64,000 nt of DNA from an uncultured Pseudoruegeria sp. (lineage in GTDB: Bacteria > Pseudomonadota > Alphaproteobacteria > Rhodobacterales > Rhodobacteraceae), in the NCBI GenBank assembly GCA_947498155.1, contig CANMJD010000002.1:558001-622000 (forward strand). The letters run 5' to 3'. Positions 39,942-48,238 of the stretch are shown here, piece by piece (position 1 is the stretch's first letter; the number at the start of each line of letters is the position of its first letter). Position numbers and translations under genes: made by a program. A model generated the notes under the pieces. The model was not told the DNA's origin, searched no databases, and was given only the letters and a program-made list of their open reading frames with translations.

Positions 39942-41571
39942 ATTTGCGCTGCCAGCTCTTTTGTTAAGCGTGGGTTCAGCGTTCGCCCAAGATGGTCCCA
40001 TCATACACGATGGCGAGTTCAACTTTCTACGTGCCCAGTTTGGCGAGCAATGGGATGCTCAGGACGTCGAAATCGACGCCCGCCTCGCAGAAATTCGCGA
40101 GGAAAAAGGCGGTACGCCCAACATCCTCTATGTGCTGATTGATGATGTGAGCTTCGGCATGCTCGGCAACCGGGCGATGAATTACGTTACCGGAATCGAT
40201 ACGCCCAACATAAACGAATTGGCGTCCGAAGGTATGTCCCTGATGCGGATGTATACCGAGCCATCCTGCACGCCGACCCGTACCGCGATGCTCACAGGTC
40301 GCCATCCGGTGCGTGCCGGTGTCGAAGAAGTTAAGGTTGCGTTAGTTGGCGAAGGTCTGGCCGCAGAAGAAGTCACTATTGCCGAGGTCCTCAAAGAAGC
40401 CGGCTACAACACCGCCCATGTGGGTAAATGGCATCAGGGGGACATTGAACAATCCTACCCCCACAACCAAGGTTTTGACTGGGCCGCGTTCCCGACACAC
40501 CAGCAGGTGCAATTATCGCTGATGACGCGTGAGGCAATGGAGTCCAACAATATGGTTGGCCTTGACCCATCAGGTCAAACCAATCCGTTCGCAATTGATC
40601 AACGTTTCAAACCTTACGGGCTTGTGACTGGTTTGGAAGGTGAGGCTGGTGGACTGGCACGCGAGGTCGATATGGCACCGGGCGAAGTCTGGACCCAAGC
40701 CAAATATCACGAGATGAACGAACGTTATCAACGCCAAGCGATTGAGCAACTGAATAGCCTGGCAGCAAAGGACGAACCCTTCTTCCTGCAGTACTGGCCG
40801 CTTTACCCGCTCAATTTTGTCTACGACCAGGAACAACAAACGTCACGCAACGGCGGTTATATGGCAGAAAAGCTGGAATTCCTTGATGGTTGGCTTGGCG
40901 ACTTATTCGACGAGGTCGAAAGGCTTGGCATTGAAGACAACACGGTTGTCATGCTGATGGCAGACAACGGAATCTTCAATTATTATTCACCGGCACAATC
41001 GGGGTTCATGGAGTTGATTTACCGTGGTGGTAAGACACAGCACCTTGAGGGCGGCATCCGAACAGACGCGTTCATTCGCTGGCCCGGTATCATCGAAGCG
41101 GGCAGTGCAGCGGGTGACATCATCCACGTTTCAGACTTGTTCACGACCTTCGCCCGTTTGGGAGGTGCCACCGACTTCATTCCTCGTGACCGGGTTATCG
41201 ATGGAGTCGACCAGACAGCACTTCTGCTGGAAGGCGAAGGCAATTCGCGTCGTGACTACGTCTATGTCTACGAAGGACCGGTGCTGCGTTCTGTTGTGAA
41301 ACAGGAATTCAAAATGCATCTGCCGCCTCCGGGCCTACCGGGTGCTGCTGCGGAAACCTTCAATATCCTGCGGGATCCGCGCGAGGAAAGTTCGCAAATC
41401 GGGATCGCATTGTGGGCGGGTGCTTCGTTTCAGGACATGATCAAACGCCACGCAAAAACCATCGCTAAGGTGCCTCATCTCCCGCTGGGCAAAGGTGTGC
41501 CATACGAAGGCATCGAGAACCTACGTCCAGAAAGCGAACTGGCGCGCGAAGTGTTCTCAAGCTGGCAGTGA
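39928..41571 (+). CDS. Exported arylsulfatase-type sulfatase
   Basis: A 547-residue type I sulfatase of the alkaline-phosphatase superfamily, hydrolysing a sulfate ester. A Sec signal peptide (LPALLLSVGSAFAQDG) directs it to the periplasm. Metal-binding DD is in LYVLIDDVSFG; the formylglycine site is C114 in EPSCTPTRTAMLTGRHPVR (C-x-P-x-R); HVGKWHQGD and MLMADNG supply further active-site residues. C114 needs conversion by a formylglycine-generating enzyme, none of which is encoded in this window. Substrate not deducible. It heads a group with two outer-membrane protein genes in the island. Confidence 0.9.
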   Translation: MKSNKFALPALLLSVGSAFAQDGPIIHDGEFNFLRAQFGEQWDAQDVEIDARLAEIREEKGGTPNILYVLIDDVSFGMLGNRAMNYVTGIDTPNINELASEGMSLMRMYTEPSCTPTRTAMLTGRHPVRAGVEEVKVALVGEGLAAEEVTIAEVLKEAGYNTAHVGKWHQGDIEQSYPHNQGFDWAAFPTHQQVQLSLMTREAMESNNMVGLDPSGQTNPFAIDQRFKPYGLVTGLEGEAGGLAREVDMAPGEVWTQAKYHEMNERYQRQAIEQLNSLAAKDEPFFLQYWPLYPLNFVYDQEQQTSRNGGYMAEKLEFLDGWLGDLFDEVERLGIEDNTVVMLMADNGIFNYYSPAQSGFMELIYRGGKTQHLEGGIRTDAFIRWPGIIEAGSAAGDIIHVSDLFTTFARLGGATDFIPRDRVIDGVDQTALLLEGEGNSRRDYVYVYEGPVLRSVVKQEFKMHLPPPGLPGAAAETFNILRDPREESSQIGIALWAGASFQDMIKRHAKTIAKVPHLPLGKGVPYEGIENLRPESELAREVFSSWQ

Positions 41572-41649
41572 CGCGACCTCTCCCACCCCGATCATTCGGG
41601 GCGGGAATGTCCAAATCATCCGAAAAAACTCAGTCTTGCGAGGCACCAA

Positions 41650-42418
41650 ATGACGCAACATCTAAAAACAATGCAGCTCCTGCCTCGCCTGATTGCAGCA
41701 ACACTCATGAGTGCATCGCCGATGGCACTGATGGCACAGGAAGAAGAGAACGCCTCCAACCCGCTTGCCGCTGTAAACAGCGTCGATCTGAGGTATCAAT
41801 ATTTCGATTTTGGCGGGGATGCGGACAAGCAAGATGCCTTCCATTGATGGCTCCTACATGCTGCGGCCCGATCTGAAGATAAAATACGAGCTTCATTATA
41901 ACTCCACGGATGTAACCGGCGATCGCGAAAACGGTCTTGAAAAGGCGAATGCCAAGCTGACTTATTTTCCATCGGCACGGGCCCTGAACGATACATGGGC
42001 GATGAAAACGGCCGTTGGTCTTGAATGGATTGTTGATTTCGGCGACATCTCGAAGGGGATCGGCACTGAGTCAGACCAACTTGCACCATTGGTCGGAGCA
42101 GCATTCTCAAACAAGGTAACTGGTCTTACTTTGTTATCTCTGATCCAGCATTTTGAAAGCTAAAATGGACCCACTGACGTCAGCCAAACAGCGCTGAGGC
42201 TGATCGCCATTCAACCCTTTGCCCAGAACTGGTGGGTCAAAGGTGATCTGAAAGTGCCCTACGACTGGGAAGGCGAGGCTTGGCCAGCTTCGGCGGAAGT
42301 ACAAGCTGGCTACAAGGTGAAAAAGGGCATCGCGGTTTACACAGACCACATGCTCGAAATTGGCAGTGACTGTACGTATGATCAAAGGATCGGGTTTGGT
42401 CTGCGCTTTAACTACTAA
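41650..42418 (+). pseudogene. Broken outer-membrane protein gene
   Basis: A gene for an exported protein of about 256 residues, disrupted twice. The first frame gives a signal peptide (LIAATLMSASPMALMAQ) and a beta strand (VDLRYQYFDFGG), then stops at 41845. An extra C in TTCC at 41839-41842 shifts it; removing one base restores DAFIDGSYMLRPDLK and the second frame. That frame meets TAA at 42161 within HFES-stop-NGPTDVSQTALRL and then continues open to RIGFGLRFNY, a typical barrel C-terminus ending in an aromatic residue. A paralogous but intact barrel gene follows. Confidence 0.8.
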
Positions 42419-42487
42419 CACGATGAAACAAGACAGTTATACTATGGCTTTGCCTCGGGGCTGTCACCCACACTGAAAGGAAGTCCC

Positions 42488-43279
42488 TTGATACGGCATC
42501 TCACCTCCACAGCAATTGTTACGCTTGGCTTCGCAGCAGCAGCGACAGCAGAACCTGCCGCATTAGAGGCCAGCTCTGACTGGAACCACGAGCTGACCGC
42601 TTATGCTTTCCTACCGACTTCGTCGCAAGGGACGTCAGTTGTGGCCGGGCAATCGGTCCCCATTGATCTTGATCTGAGCGATGCTCTTGATCTATTAGAT
42701 TTTGCAGTGTCAGGTCGGTATGAAGGCTGGAAGGGTGATTTCGGCCTCGTCGTGGACTTTAACTACCTTTCTCTCAGCGCGGACAATTCTTTACCAGGAC
42801 CTGCGGGTGGGAGTACGAGCGTCGATATTGAGCAGTACTGGGTAGGATTTCTCGGAGCATATCGCGTTGCATCCGGCACAATTGAAGGGTCAAACAGACG
42901 GTACTCGTTTGATGTGCAAGGTGGTGCAAGGTACAATCACCTGAAACAAGAAGCAAAGATTTCGGGGCCTGGACCAGGTATGAAGCTTGGTGGGACAGCA
43001 ACATGGTGGGAACCTGTCGTTGGCGCCCGCGCGGTCTGGGAAATAAATGACCGCTGGACTGGTGCAATTTTGGCGGACGCAGGAGGTTTCGGCGTCAATG
43101 ACAGCGAATTGCAATGGAGCGCTACGCTAGGCTTTGACTACAAAATCAACGACGCAAGTTCGCTAAAGCTTGGTGTCCGCTATTACAGCATCGACTATAA
43201 TGGCAGCTTGTCGGATGACGATTTCGGATATGACGTAACACAGGTGGGGCCTTTTATCGGGTACTCTCATTCATTTTAA
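42488..43279 (+). CDS. Outer-membrane beta-barrel protein
   Basis: A 263-residue exported protein. A signal peptide (AIVTLGFAAAATAEPA) precedes alternating strands rich in aromatic residues (YEGWKGDFGLVVDFNYLSL, VGFLGAYRVASG, SLKLGVRYYSIDYNG), and the chain ends GYSHSF with a C-terminal phenylalanine, the barrel-assembly signal. TTG is the start codon, four bases after AAAGGAAG. It follows the broken outer-membrane gene and may provide passage or surface binding for the sulfatase substrate (inference). Confidence 0.82.
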   Translation: MIRHLTSTAIVTLGFAAAATAEPAALEASSDWNHELTAYAFLPTSSQGTSVVAGQSVPIDLDLSDALDLLDFAVSGRYEGWKGDFGLVVDFNYLSLSADNSLPGPAGGSTSVDIEQYWVGFLGAYRVASGTIEGSNRRYSFDVQGGARYNHLKQEAKISGPGPGMKLGGTATWWEPVVGARAVWEINDRWTGAILADAGGFGVNDSELQWSATLGFDYKINDASSLKLGVRYYSIDYNGSLSDDDFGYDVTQVGPFIGYSHSF

Positions 43280-43497
43280 ATGGTGTGGTTGCCAGCACTT
43301 AGATATCAAAAAAGATCAAAAACATACTGGCTAACTTGATGAAGGTCCGGTTTTGTTTCGAAAAGGACGTCGGCCGGTTGTGTTGCAACGGTTGCTCTTG
43401 TATGGCAGTCGCCGTTTGCTGCAAAGCCCATCAATGTCAGCTATGGGCTGGGAACTGCCGTTAGACAGGTATTGCACCAAAGACCGCAAGGGGCCGT

Positions 43498-44652
43498 TCA
43501 CTCCCGCAGATACGCATAACGACCCGTTGCGCGATCAAGTTTCGTTTTAGGAACATCATTGTTACTGGGAATTACATGCTGAATGTTCTTCCCAATCTGA
43601 GCGAGGTAGTTCCGTAGATCGCCATTGTTTATGCCTTCTATCCCTGCGGCTGAAATAGCGAGGCCAACAATTTGATTGTGAAGTTCGCAAACTTTCTGGT
43701 CGCGTTTGATTTCAACGTATTCTTCCGGCGCGAGATTGGGTAGAAACTCAAAAAGCTGCGTATTGACCAGTTCGTCAACGGTTCGCCACATTGGATGACT
43801 TGGCCAACGGGCGCGGTTTTCGTCGTTTGACGGGCTGCAATACCTGATGTCGCTTAATAGTTTGGCGTAGATTTCTGGTAATAGTCTGTAAAAGGACTCC
43901 CATCCCTTTACGCCCCAAACATCTTTCAGATGTCGCTTAGCCACTCGAATTTCAATACGCCAGATTGGGATCAGATCTTGACGACGGATATCTAGAGGCG
44001 GGGCCGTGGGGCCGTGTAAAGACCGCGCCCAAATAACGGGCCATTCCCACTTTCCCTTAACCAGAACTTCTTCGCGTTTATCGTAAATGATCGCCTGACG
44101 GTTGGGCATTTTGCCGACCGTAACAGATGTCGTGCGGTTGGATCGTCCGTTTGCTTCGATGTGCTCAATCAGATCTATAGATTTTCTCGATAATCGTGAA
44201 TGCATCACAAAATTGTTGGGAGCGAGCCGGAAATCTGGGGCCATAAAGTCAACTGCGAAGTCAGCGCGTGAGATGTTGAAAGCGGAATCAGGCGCGTAGA
44301 TTTCAAATGAACTCAATAGATGTCGCACTCTTTCCCTGACACCTTCTAACCCATGGACTGCAAGGGCTGCCGACGATGCGGAAAAGCGTATACCCCAAGG
44401 GTCAGAAATACTGGGTTTTTTAAAGAACCAATTGCCTGTTTCCACCTCTGAACAGGAGTAGGTGTAGCCGCCTCGTGCGCCTGTTTCCCGCACCGAAAGG
44501 TGGATGGGGCCACGCGTAACAGTAGAGGCTGTTTTGAATTCTGCCGCCATGGATTTAGCCTCGGCGAGTTCGTCTGACAACGCCTTCGGAATATTGGCCA
44601 TTATCGCGAACTCAAGTCCATCAAAACCGTGGTATAAAACGGAATAACGCAT
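43498..44652 (-). CDS. Replication initiation factor (Rep_trans-like) protein
   Basis: A 384-residue protein resembling the rolling-circle replication initiators of small plasmids, phages and integrative elements. The ISRADFAVDFM segment, an AIIYDKREE segment and IWRIEIRVAKRHLKD match the order of Rep_trans motifs. The catalytic tyrosine cannot be assigned with confidence. Its N-terminal 43 codons and upstream region recur as a decayed copy at 51164-51289. A 16-bp inverted repeat lies 68 bases before its start and is a candidate origin. It suggests the island once replicated or excised as a circle. Confidence 0.65.
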   Translation of the reverse strand: MRYSVLYHGFDGLEFAIMANIPKALSDELAEAKSMAAEFKTASTVTRGPIHLSVRETGARGGYTYSCSEVETGNWFFKKPSISDPWGIRFSASSAALAVHGLEGVRERVRHLLSSFEIYAPDSAFNISRADFAVDFMAPDFRLAPNNFVMHSRLSRKSIDLIEHIEANGRSNRTTSVTVGKMPNRQAIIYDKREEVLVKGKWEWPVIWARSLHGPTAPPLDIRRQDLIPIWRIEIRVAKRHLKDVWGVKGWESFYRLLPEIYAKLLSDIRYCSPSNDENRARWPSHPMWRTVDELVNTQLFEFLPNLAPEEYVEIKRDQKVCELHNQIVGLAISAAGIEGINNGDLRNYLAQIGKNIQHVIPSNNDVPKTKLDRATGRYAYLRE

Positions 44653-44719
44653 TCAGATTTCCTTGTTATGTATTTCTAGAGGGGGGTGCTACAGGGGCCC
44701 CCCATTGGGTTGGTCATCC

Positions 44720-44792
44720 CGCGGCTCTCACGAACCCGCCCGCCCGCTTCGCCACTTGAAAGCGGCGCGCGGTCGCGTTCGTGAGAGCCGCG
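44720..44792. repeat. Large inverted repeat (candidate replication origin)
   Basis: CGCGGCTCTCACGAAC (44720-44735) and GTTCGTGAGAGCCGCG (44777-44792) pair perfectly over 16 bases, with a 41-base GC-rich loop that contains a smaller stem (CGCTT/AAGCG). It sits between the rep gene and the excisionase remnant and has no T-run on either side, so an origin or recombination structure is more likely than a terminator. Confidence 0.7.
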
Positions 44793-44806
44793 TCCGCAAA
44801 CGCATC

Positions 44807-44926
44807 TCAACAATTCATTTGCTTGGAAAAGGAGCGCGAAACACGACAGGATTTCATCCAGTCAATCAGGTCAGATCTTTGATACCGAACGGAATGGCCA
44901 AACTTGAAATAGTTTGGCCCTTTGGT
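44807..44926 (-). pseudogene. Excisionase (AlpA-type HTH) gene remnant
   Basis: On the minus strand, one base out of step with the integrase frame, the translation reads PNYFKFGHSVRYQRSDLIDW and continues MKSCRVSRSFSKQMNC before a stop. This is the back half of an AlpA/MerR-like excisionase, whose FKFGxxVRYxxxDLxxW ending is characteristic. No start codon or front half exists; the upstream bases are the integrase gene. The remnant therefore marks a deletion that removed the integrase end and the excisionase front. Confidence 0.78.
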
Positions 44927-45771
44927 ATGTCAGATAAAACTTCTCTCGCTGAGTGAGGCAATGGAATACAACGTTTCCCTGTTTTGGTTTCCGGCAATTC
45001 CAAACCGCGCTCGGTTGTATACTCCCATTTCATCTTCTGGATTTCAGAAAGTCGGCATCCAGTGAGCAACAGCAAACGAAAGGCCGCAACGACATAGGGG
45101 GTTTCTGATCCGTCCGTCAAAGCAGTGGACAGAACGTGTCCAATCTTGCTGAGCTCGTCAGTGCTGAGAAAGCGTTCTTTGCGGTTTTCACGATACTTGG
45201 GCACACGGCGGCAGGGGTTTGATCCGTCATCACGAAGGCCCCATATCTCAGCCATATTGAACATCTTTGATAGAACGCTCAGGGTCCGATTTGCCTGAAT
45301 AGGGGTGGCTTTGAGTTTGTAATGCAGATCGGCAATATCTTTGCGTTCAACTTCCGCGACCCTGTAGGTGCCGATTATGGGTTTAACGAAACGGCGAATG
45401 ACGCTCTTGTAATCACGCGCGGTTGAGGGTTTGCAGCGATCCGCAACATGCATTTCTAGAAACCTATCACAGAGTTCGTTAACGGTAGGGGCCATCCTTT
45501 CACGGGCAATTTCCTCAATCGGGTCTTGTCCAGAGGCAACCAGTCCAAGCATGGCTTTTGCGGTTCGCCTTGCCTGATCCAAGGTAACGACACCGTGCCG
45601 CCCGATTGATGACCGTCGCGTTCTTCGGCCTTTCCGATATTGAACTTGATAGGTTCTGACCCCGCTGGGCATAACGCGAATTCCAAAGCCGATTACTTCG
45701 CTGTCCCATATGAAATAGGATGTTTTCTCTACGACGAGACTGTCGATCAGACGTTTGGTGAGTTTTGGCAT
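44866..45771 (-). pseudogene. Tyrosine integrase truncated by deletion
   Basis: A 301-codon frame. Residues 1-90 are the DUF4102-type arm-binding domain (MPKLTKRLIDSL, GFGIRVMPSGVRTYQVQY), 95-165 the core-binding domain, then the catalytic domain with the first arginine R240 in TGCRLSEI. The integrase sequence ends at about residue 283 (AREVLSDIP); residues after that come from the excisionase DNA read in the wrong frame. The second arginine with its H-x-x-R box and the tyrosine nucleophile are absent, so the product cannot recombine DNA. It sits 168 bases inside attR. Confidence 0.88.
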
Positions 45772-45939
45772 ATCAACCTACCTTTCGAAGCCGCTTTCCA
45801 TGGAAACACAGTGGAATAACGCGGGTGGAAACCATGTCGTAAGGGGTAGGAAAGGTGGAAGGGTTTGGTCAATATTTATTGTTTAAATACAGTAATTTAT
45901 AGTAAGTTGGCGTAGTGTGGGGAAAGGAAAGAAATACGG

Positions 45940-45998
45940 CTTTTAATCAGTGGGTCGCAGGTTCGAATCCTGCACGGCTCACCACTTTGACCTTAAAT
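45940..45998 (+). repeat. attR: direct repeat of tRNA-Lys 3' end
   Basis: Identical over 59 bases to 37741-37799. It begins in the anticodon loop and lacks the 5' half of the tRNA, so it is not a second tRNA gene. It marks the right boundary of the island. Confidence 0.92.
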
Positions 45999-46307
45999 TT
46001 TAATCACATACGCTTTGCGTGCTGTGAGCGTGTGTTTGAAAAAGTGCCGGTGAAAGCCGCCCTGTCGTGGTGTATTAACGCTGTTTTTCCGCTGTGATTC
46101 TGAACCTACTGAGGGAAAACGGGATGTGCGATCGTAGATCATCCCTAACGTTAAAAAATCTGACATTCCTGTTCCGAACGTCTGCGTCGCAAGAAACGCG
46201 ACACTAAGATTTCAAGGCGCGGAATCGGTCATGAGCTGCCGCAATGAACGCCTCCTAATCGCGTCATCGCCGTCCGGCCACGATCAAACCACTAACTCAT
46301 TATGCAC

Positions 46308-46372
46308 AAAAACCGCGAAGTCCGAGATGAAGCGCCTGTGGTCGCAGGGGCTTTCTCTTTCTTCGCGGTTTT
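46308..46372 (-). terminator. Long hairpin terminator after kduI
   Basis: AAAACCGCGAAG and CTTCGCGGTTTT form a 12-bp stem; inside the loop AAGC-CCTG and CAGG-GCTT form a second stem. Read on the minus strand it ends in TTTTT and lies about 50 bases after the kduI stop. Confidence 0.7.
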
Positions 46373-46424
46373 CAAAACGGCATTATTGATGCCATTAAGC
46401 CTGAGATTCAGATCGATCCCTGCG

Positions 46425-47261
46425 TTAGCGCAACGCATCCATTGCGGCGAAATCCATGTCGGTGAAATCCTGATTATCGCCGGCCATTGACCAAATAAAG
46501 CTATAGCGTCCGGTGCCTGCACCGCTGTGGATGGACCAACCGGGGGATAGAATCGCCTGCTCGCTTGCGACGACGAGATGACGGGTTTCTGTGGGCTCGC
46601 CCATCAGATGAAAGACGCGGGTATCTTTTGCCATATCGAAATAGAGATAGACCTCGGACCGTCTGTCATGGGTGTGACAGGGCATGGTATTCCAGATGCT
46701 ACCCTCCGCGATGGTGGTGACGCCCATCACCAGTTGGCAGCTATCGCATACATCGGGGTGGATGTATTGGCGCAACACCCGCACATTTGCGTCTGACTGG
46801 CTGCCAAGCTCCAGTTTGTTGGCGTCATCCGGGGTAATCTTGCGGGCCTTGTAGGCGTGATGCGCCGGTGAGCTGATGAAATAGAACCGGGCCGGGGTGG
46901 CGGCAGAATTGCTGGCAAAGGTTACGGCCTCAATGCCCATCGGCAGGTACAGGCAATCCAGGGCATCAATTTCGAAGACTTCGCCATCAGCGGTGACCGT
47001 GCCAGCCCCGCCGATATTGATGATCCCGATCTCGCGCCGGTCCAGAAAATTCGCAGAGCCGACCTGTTTGCAGGAGGTCAGCGCCAGACCAGAGTCTGTT
47101 GGTACTGCGCCGCCCACAATCGTCCGGTCCAGATGGCTGTAGACCATGGTCACGTCACCGTCTTGGAAAACATCCTTCAGAAGATAGTTTTCGCGTAGTT
47201 CCTTGGTGTCGAAGGATTTGGTTTCTGCAGGGCTGCAGACTTGGCGAATTTCGATTGTCAT
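46425..47261 (-). CDS. kduI: 5-dehydro-4-deoxy-D-glucuronate isomerase
   Basis: A 278-residue cupin-fold isomerase, the same length as E. coli KduI. It turns 5-keto-4-deoxyuronate, the product of unsaturated uronate cleavage from pectin or similar polymers, into 2,5-diketo-3-deoxygluconate. The metal-binding region is NTMPCHTHDRRSEVYLYFDM (two histidines, glutamate) and the C-terminus RYSFIWSMAGDNQDFTDMD is a family signature. Its start overlaps the stop of the gntR-type gene (ATGA). The next enzyme, KduD, is not in the window. Confidence 0.95.
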   Translation of the reverse strand: MTIEIRQVCSPAETKSFDTKELRENYLLKDVFQDGDVTMVYSHLDRTIVGGAVPTDSGLALTSCKQVGSANFLDRREIGIINIGGAGTVTADGEVFEIDALDCLYLPMGIEAVTFASNSAATPARFYFISSPAHHAYKARKITPDDANKLELGSQSDANVRVLRQYIHPDVCDSCQLVMGVTTIAEGSIWNTMPCHTHDRRSEVYLYFDMAKDTRVFHLMGEPTETRHLVVASEQAILSPGWSIHSGAGTGRYSFIWSMAGDNQDFTDMDFAAMDALR

Positions 47262-48046
47262 AGGGGCTCCGGTATATTGCGGGTGGCGTGTCGGATGTTG
47301 ACCAAAGTGTTCAGGTCGGCATCGTGGATGAAATAATCTGGATGTGTCTCGACGACATTTTTGATGTGCAGCTGCAGACCAGTCAGATGGCCGTTCATCG
47401 CCGCACTGGCTTGCTCCGGATCATGCGCCTCTATTCCGGCGAGAACAGCCGAGTGTTCCTCGATGACCAGTTTCATACGGCCGACCTCAGGAAGGGTCAG
47501 GCGGCGGAACCGGTCAACTTGAAGCTTGATGTTCTGAATCATGAGCCATAGCCCGGGCAACCTGCCGGTTGCTGCAATTTGCTCATGGAAGGCTTCATCC
47601 GCGAGGTGAAAATTCAGCAGGTCTCCCTGTGCGGCAAGCTCGCGCTGTCGCTCGAGTAGCGCATGTAATTCAAGTATTTGGCTGCGGGAGGCAAATTCGG
47701 CGGCGGCGCGGGTGGCCGCGCCTTCTAACGCGCAGCGGGCAATCATCGCCTCTGGCAAAGCTGAAACCGGAATGCGGGCCACAAAGGTGCCGGACTTTGG
47801 CACCACCTCTACGAGGTTTTCCCGCGCGAGCCGCAAGATCGCCTCGCGGATAGGTGTGCGACTTACGCCGGATTCTTCTGCCAGTTCAGTTTCCGAGATC
47901 GGCGCACCAGGGGGCAGCGCCATAGAAATGATGTCATCTTTGATTTTTGTATACAGACTTTGCGCCAAGGTCGGCGCGGCGCCCATTTGGAACCGGGCTT
48001 GACCGTTTGGGGCGGCATTTTTTGCTCGTTTTTTGCGTTCTGGCAC
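47258..48046 (-). CDS. GntR family (FCD domain) regulator of uronate module
   Basis: A 262-residue regulator. After a basic leader, residues 30-95 form the GntR winged helix (PISETELAEESGVSRTPIREAILRL, parts: ETELAEESGVSRTPIREAI), and the C-terminal FCD helical domain has the ligand-site histidines in FHLADEAFHEQIAATG and EEHSAVLAGIEAHD. It is operonic with kduI and divergent from the TRAP genes, with a 23-bp palindrome in between. It most likely senses a uronate intermediate (inference). Confidence 0.88.
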   Translation of the reverse strand: MPERKKRAKNAAPNGQARFQMGAAPTLAQSLYTKIKDDIISMALPPGAPISETELAEESGVSRTPIREAILRLARENLVEVVPKSGTFVARIPVSALPEAMIARCALEGAATRAAAEFASRSQILELHALLERQRELAAQGDLLNFHLADEAFHEQIAATGRLPGLWLMIQNIKLQVDRFRRLTLPEVGRMKLVIEEHSAVLAGIEAHDPEQASAAMNGHLTGLQLHIKNVVETHPDYFIHDADLNTLVNIRHATRNIPEPL

Positions 48047-48139
48047 CTGAAAGCTTCCCCTTCATTTAGGTCGTCCGGTTATTCTACTTTATTTTACAAG
48101 CCTTGGGGCCACTACAAAATAGGCTTGTTTTTCGTTATA

Positions 48140-48162
48140 ACTTGTATATTAGATATACTAGT
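48140..48162. promoter_or_regulatory. Palindrome, candidate GntR operator
   Basis: ACT-T-GTATAT-TAG-ATATAC-T-AGT: GTATAT and ATATAC are perfect arms around TAG, and ACT/AGT extend the symmetry. It lies between the divergent gntR-kduI and TRAP units, about 78 bases before dctP. Confidence 0.65.
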
Positions 48163-48238
48163 TGCCGTCAATCATGTCTGAGTAACAGCCTGGTTTGCGG
48201 CCCAATCACCCGATTTACGGGCCTTATGGGAGGGATTA

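Larger units (their letters stand above)
37786..45939. mobile_element. Genomic island integrated in tRNA-Lys (decayed)
   Basis: About 8.2 kb between the two att repeats. It has an integrase gene next to the right repeat and pointing inward, an excisionase remnant, a Rep-like gene and a hairpin, plus cargo: a regulator, a small protein, a sulfatase, a broken and an intact outer-membrane protein gene. By eye it is richer in A and T than its flanks. The integrase lacks its catalytic C-terminus, so self-mobilisation seems lost. Confidence 0.88.
45772..46424. other. Island right end, attR and flanking non-coding stretch
   Basis: A 653-base stretch without a gene. It contains the integrase upstream region with three GTGGAA motifs (45811, 45825, 45855), the attR repeat (45940-45998) with its diverged flank, and the kduI terminator hairpin (46308-46372). 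The 46100-46300 part shows nothing recognisable. Confidence 0.7.

Noticed and set aside
41568-41876. 102-codon alternative frame at the broken outer-membrane gene
   Set aside because: The signal peptide and barrel strands are in the other frames; this frame shows no features.
44663-44956. Plus-strand 97-codon frame over the hairpin and excisionase remnant
   Set aside because: It runs antisense to the excisionase motif and through the inverted repeat; no family features.
37786-45939. Island as a defence or toxin-antitoxin system
   Set aside because: None of the products resembles nucleases, methylases, toxins or their partners; the cargo points to sulfate-ester use instead.
45940-45984. A second tRNA-Lys gene
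   Set aside because: Only the 3' half from the anticodon loop is present; the acceptor 5' strand, D arm and 5' anticodon stem are missing. It is the attR copy.
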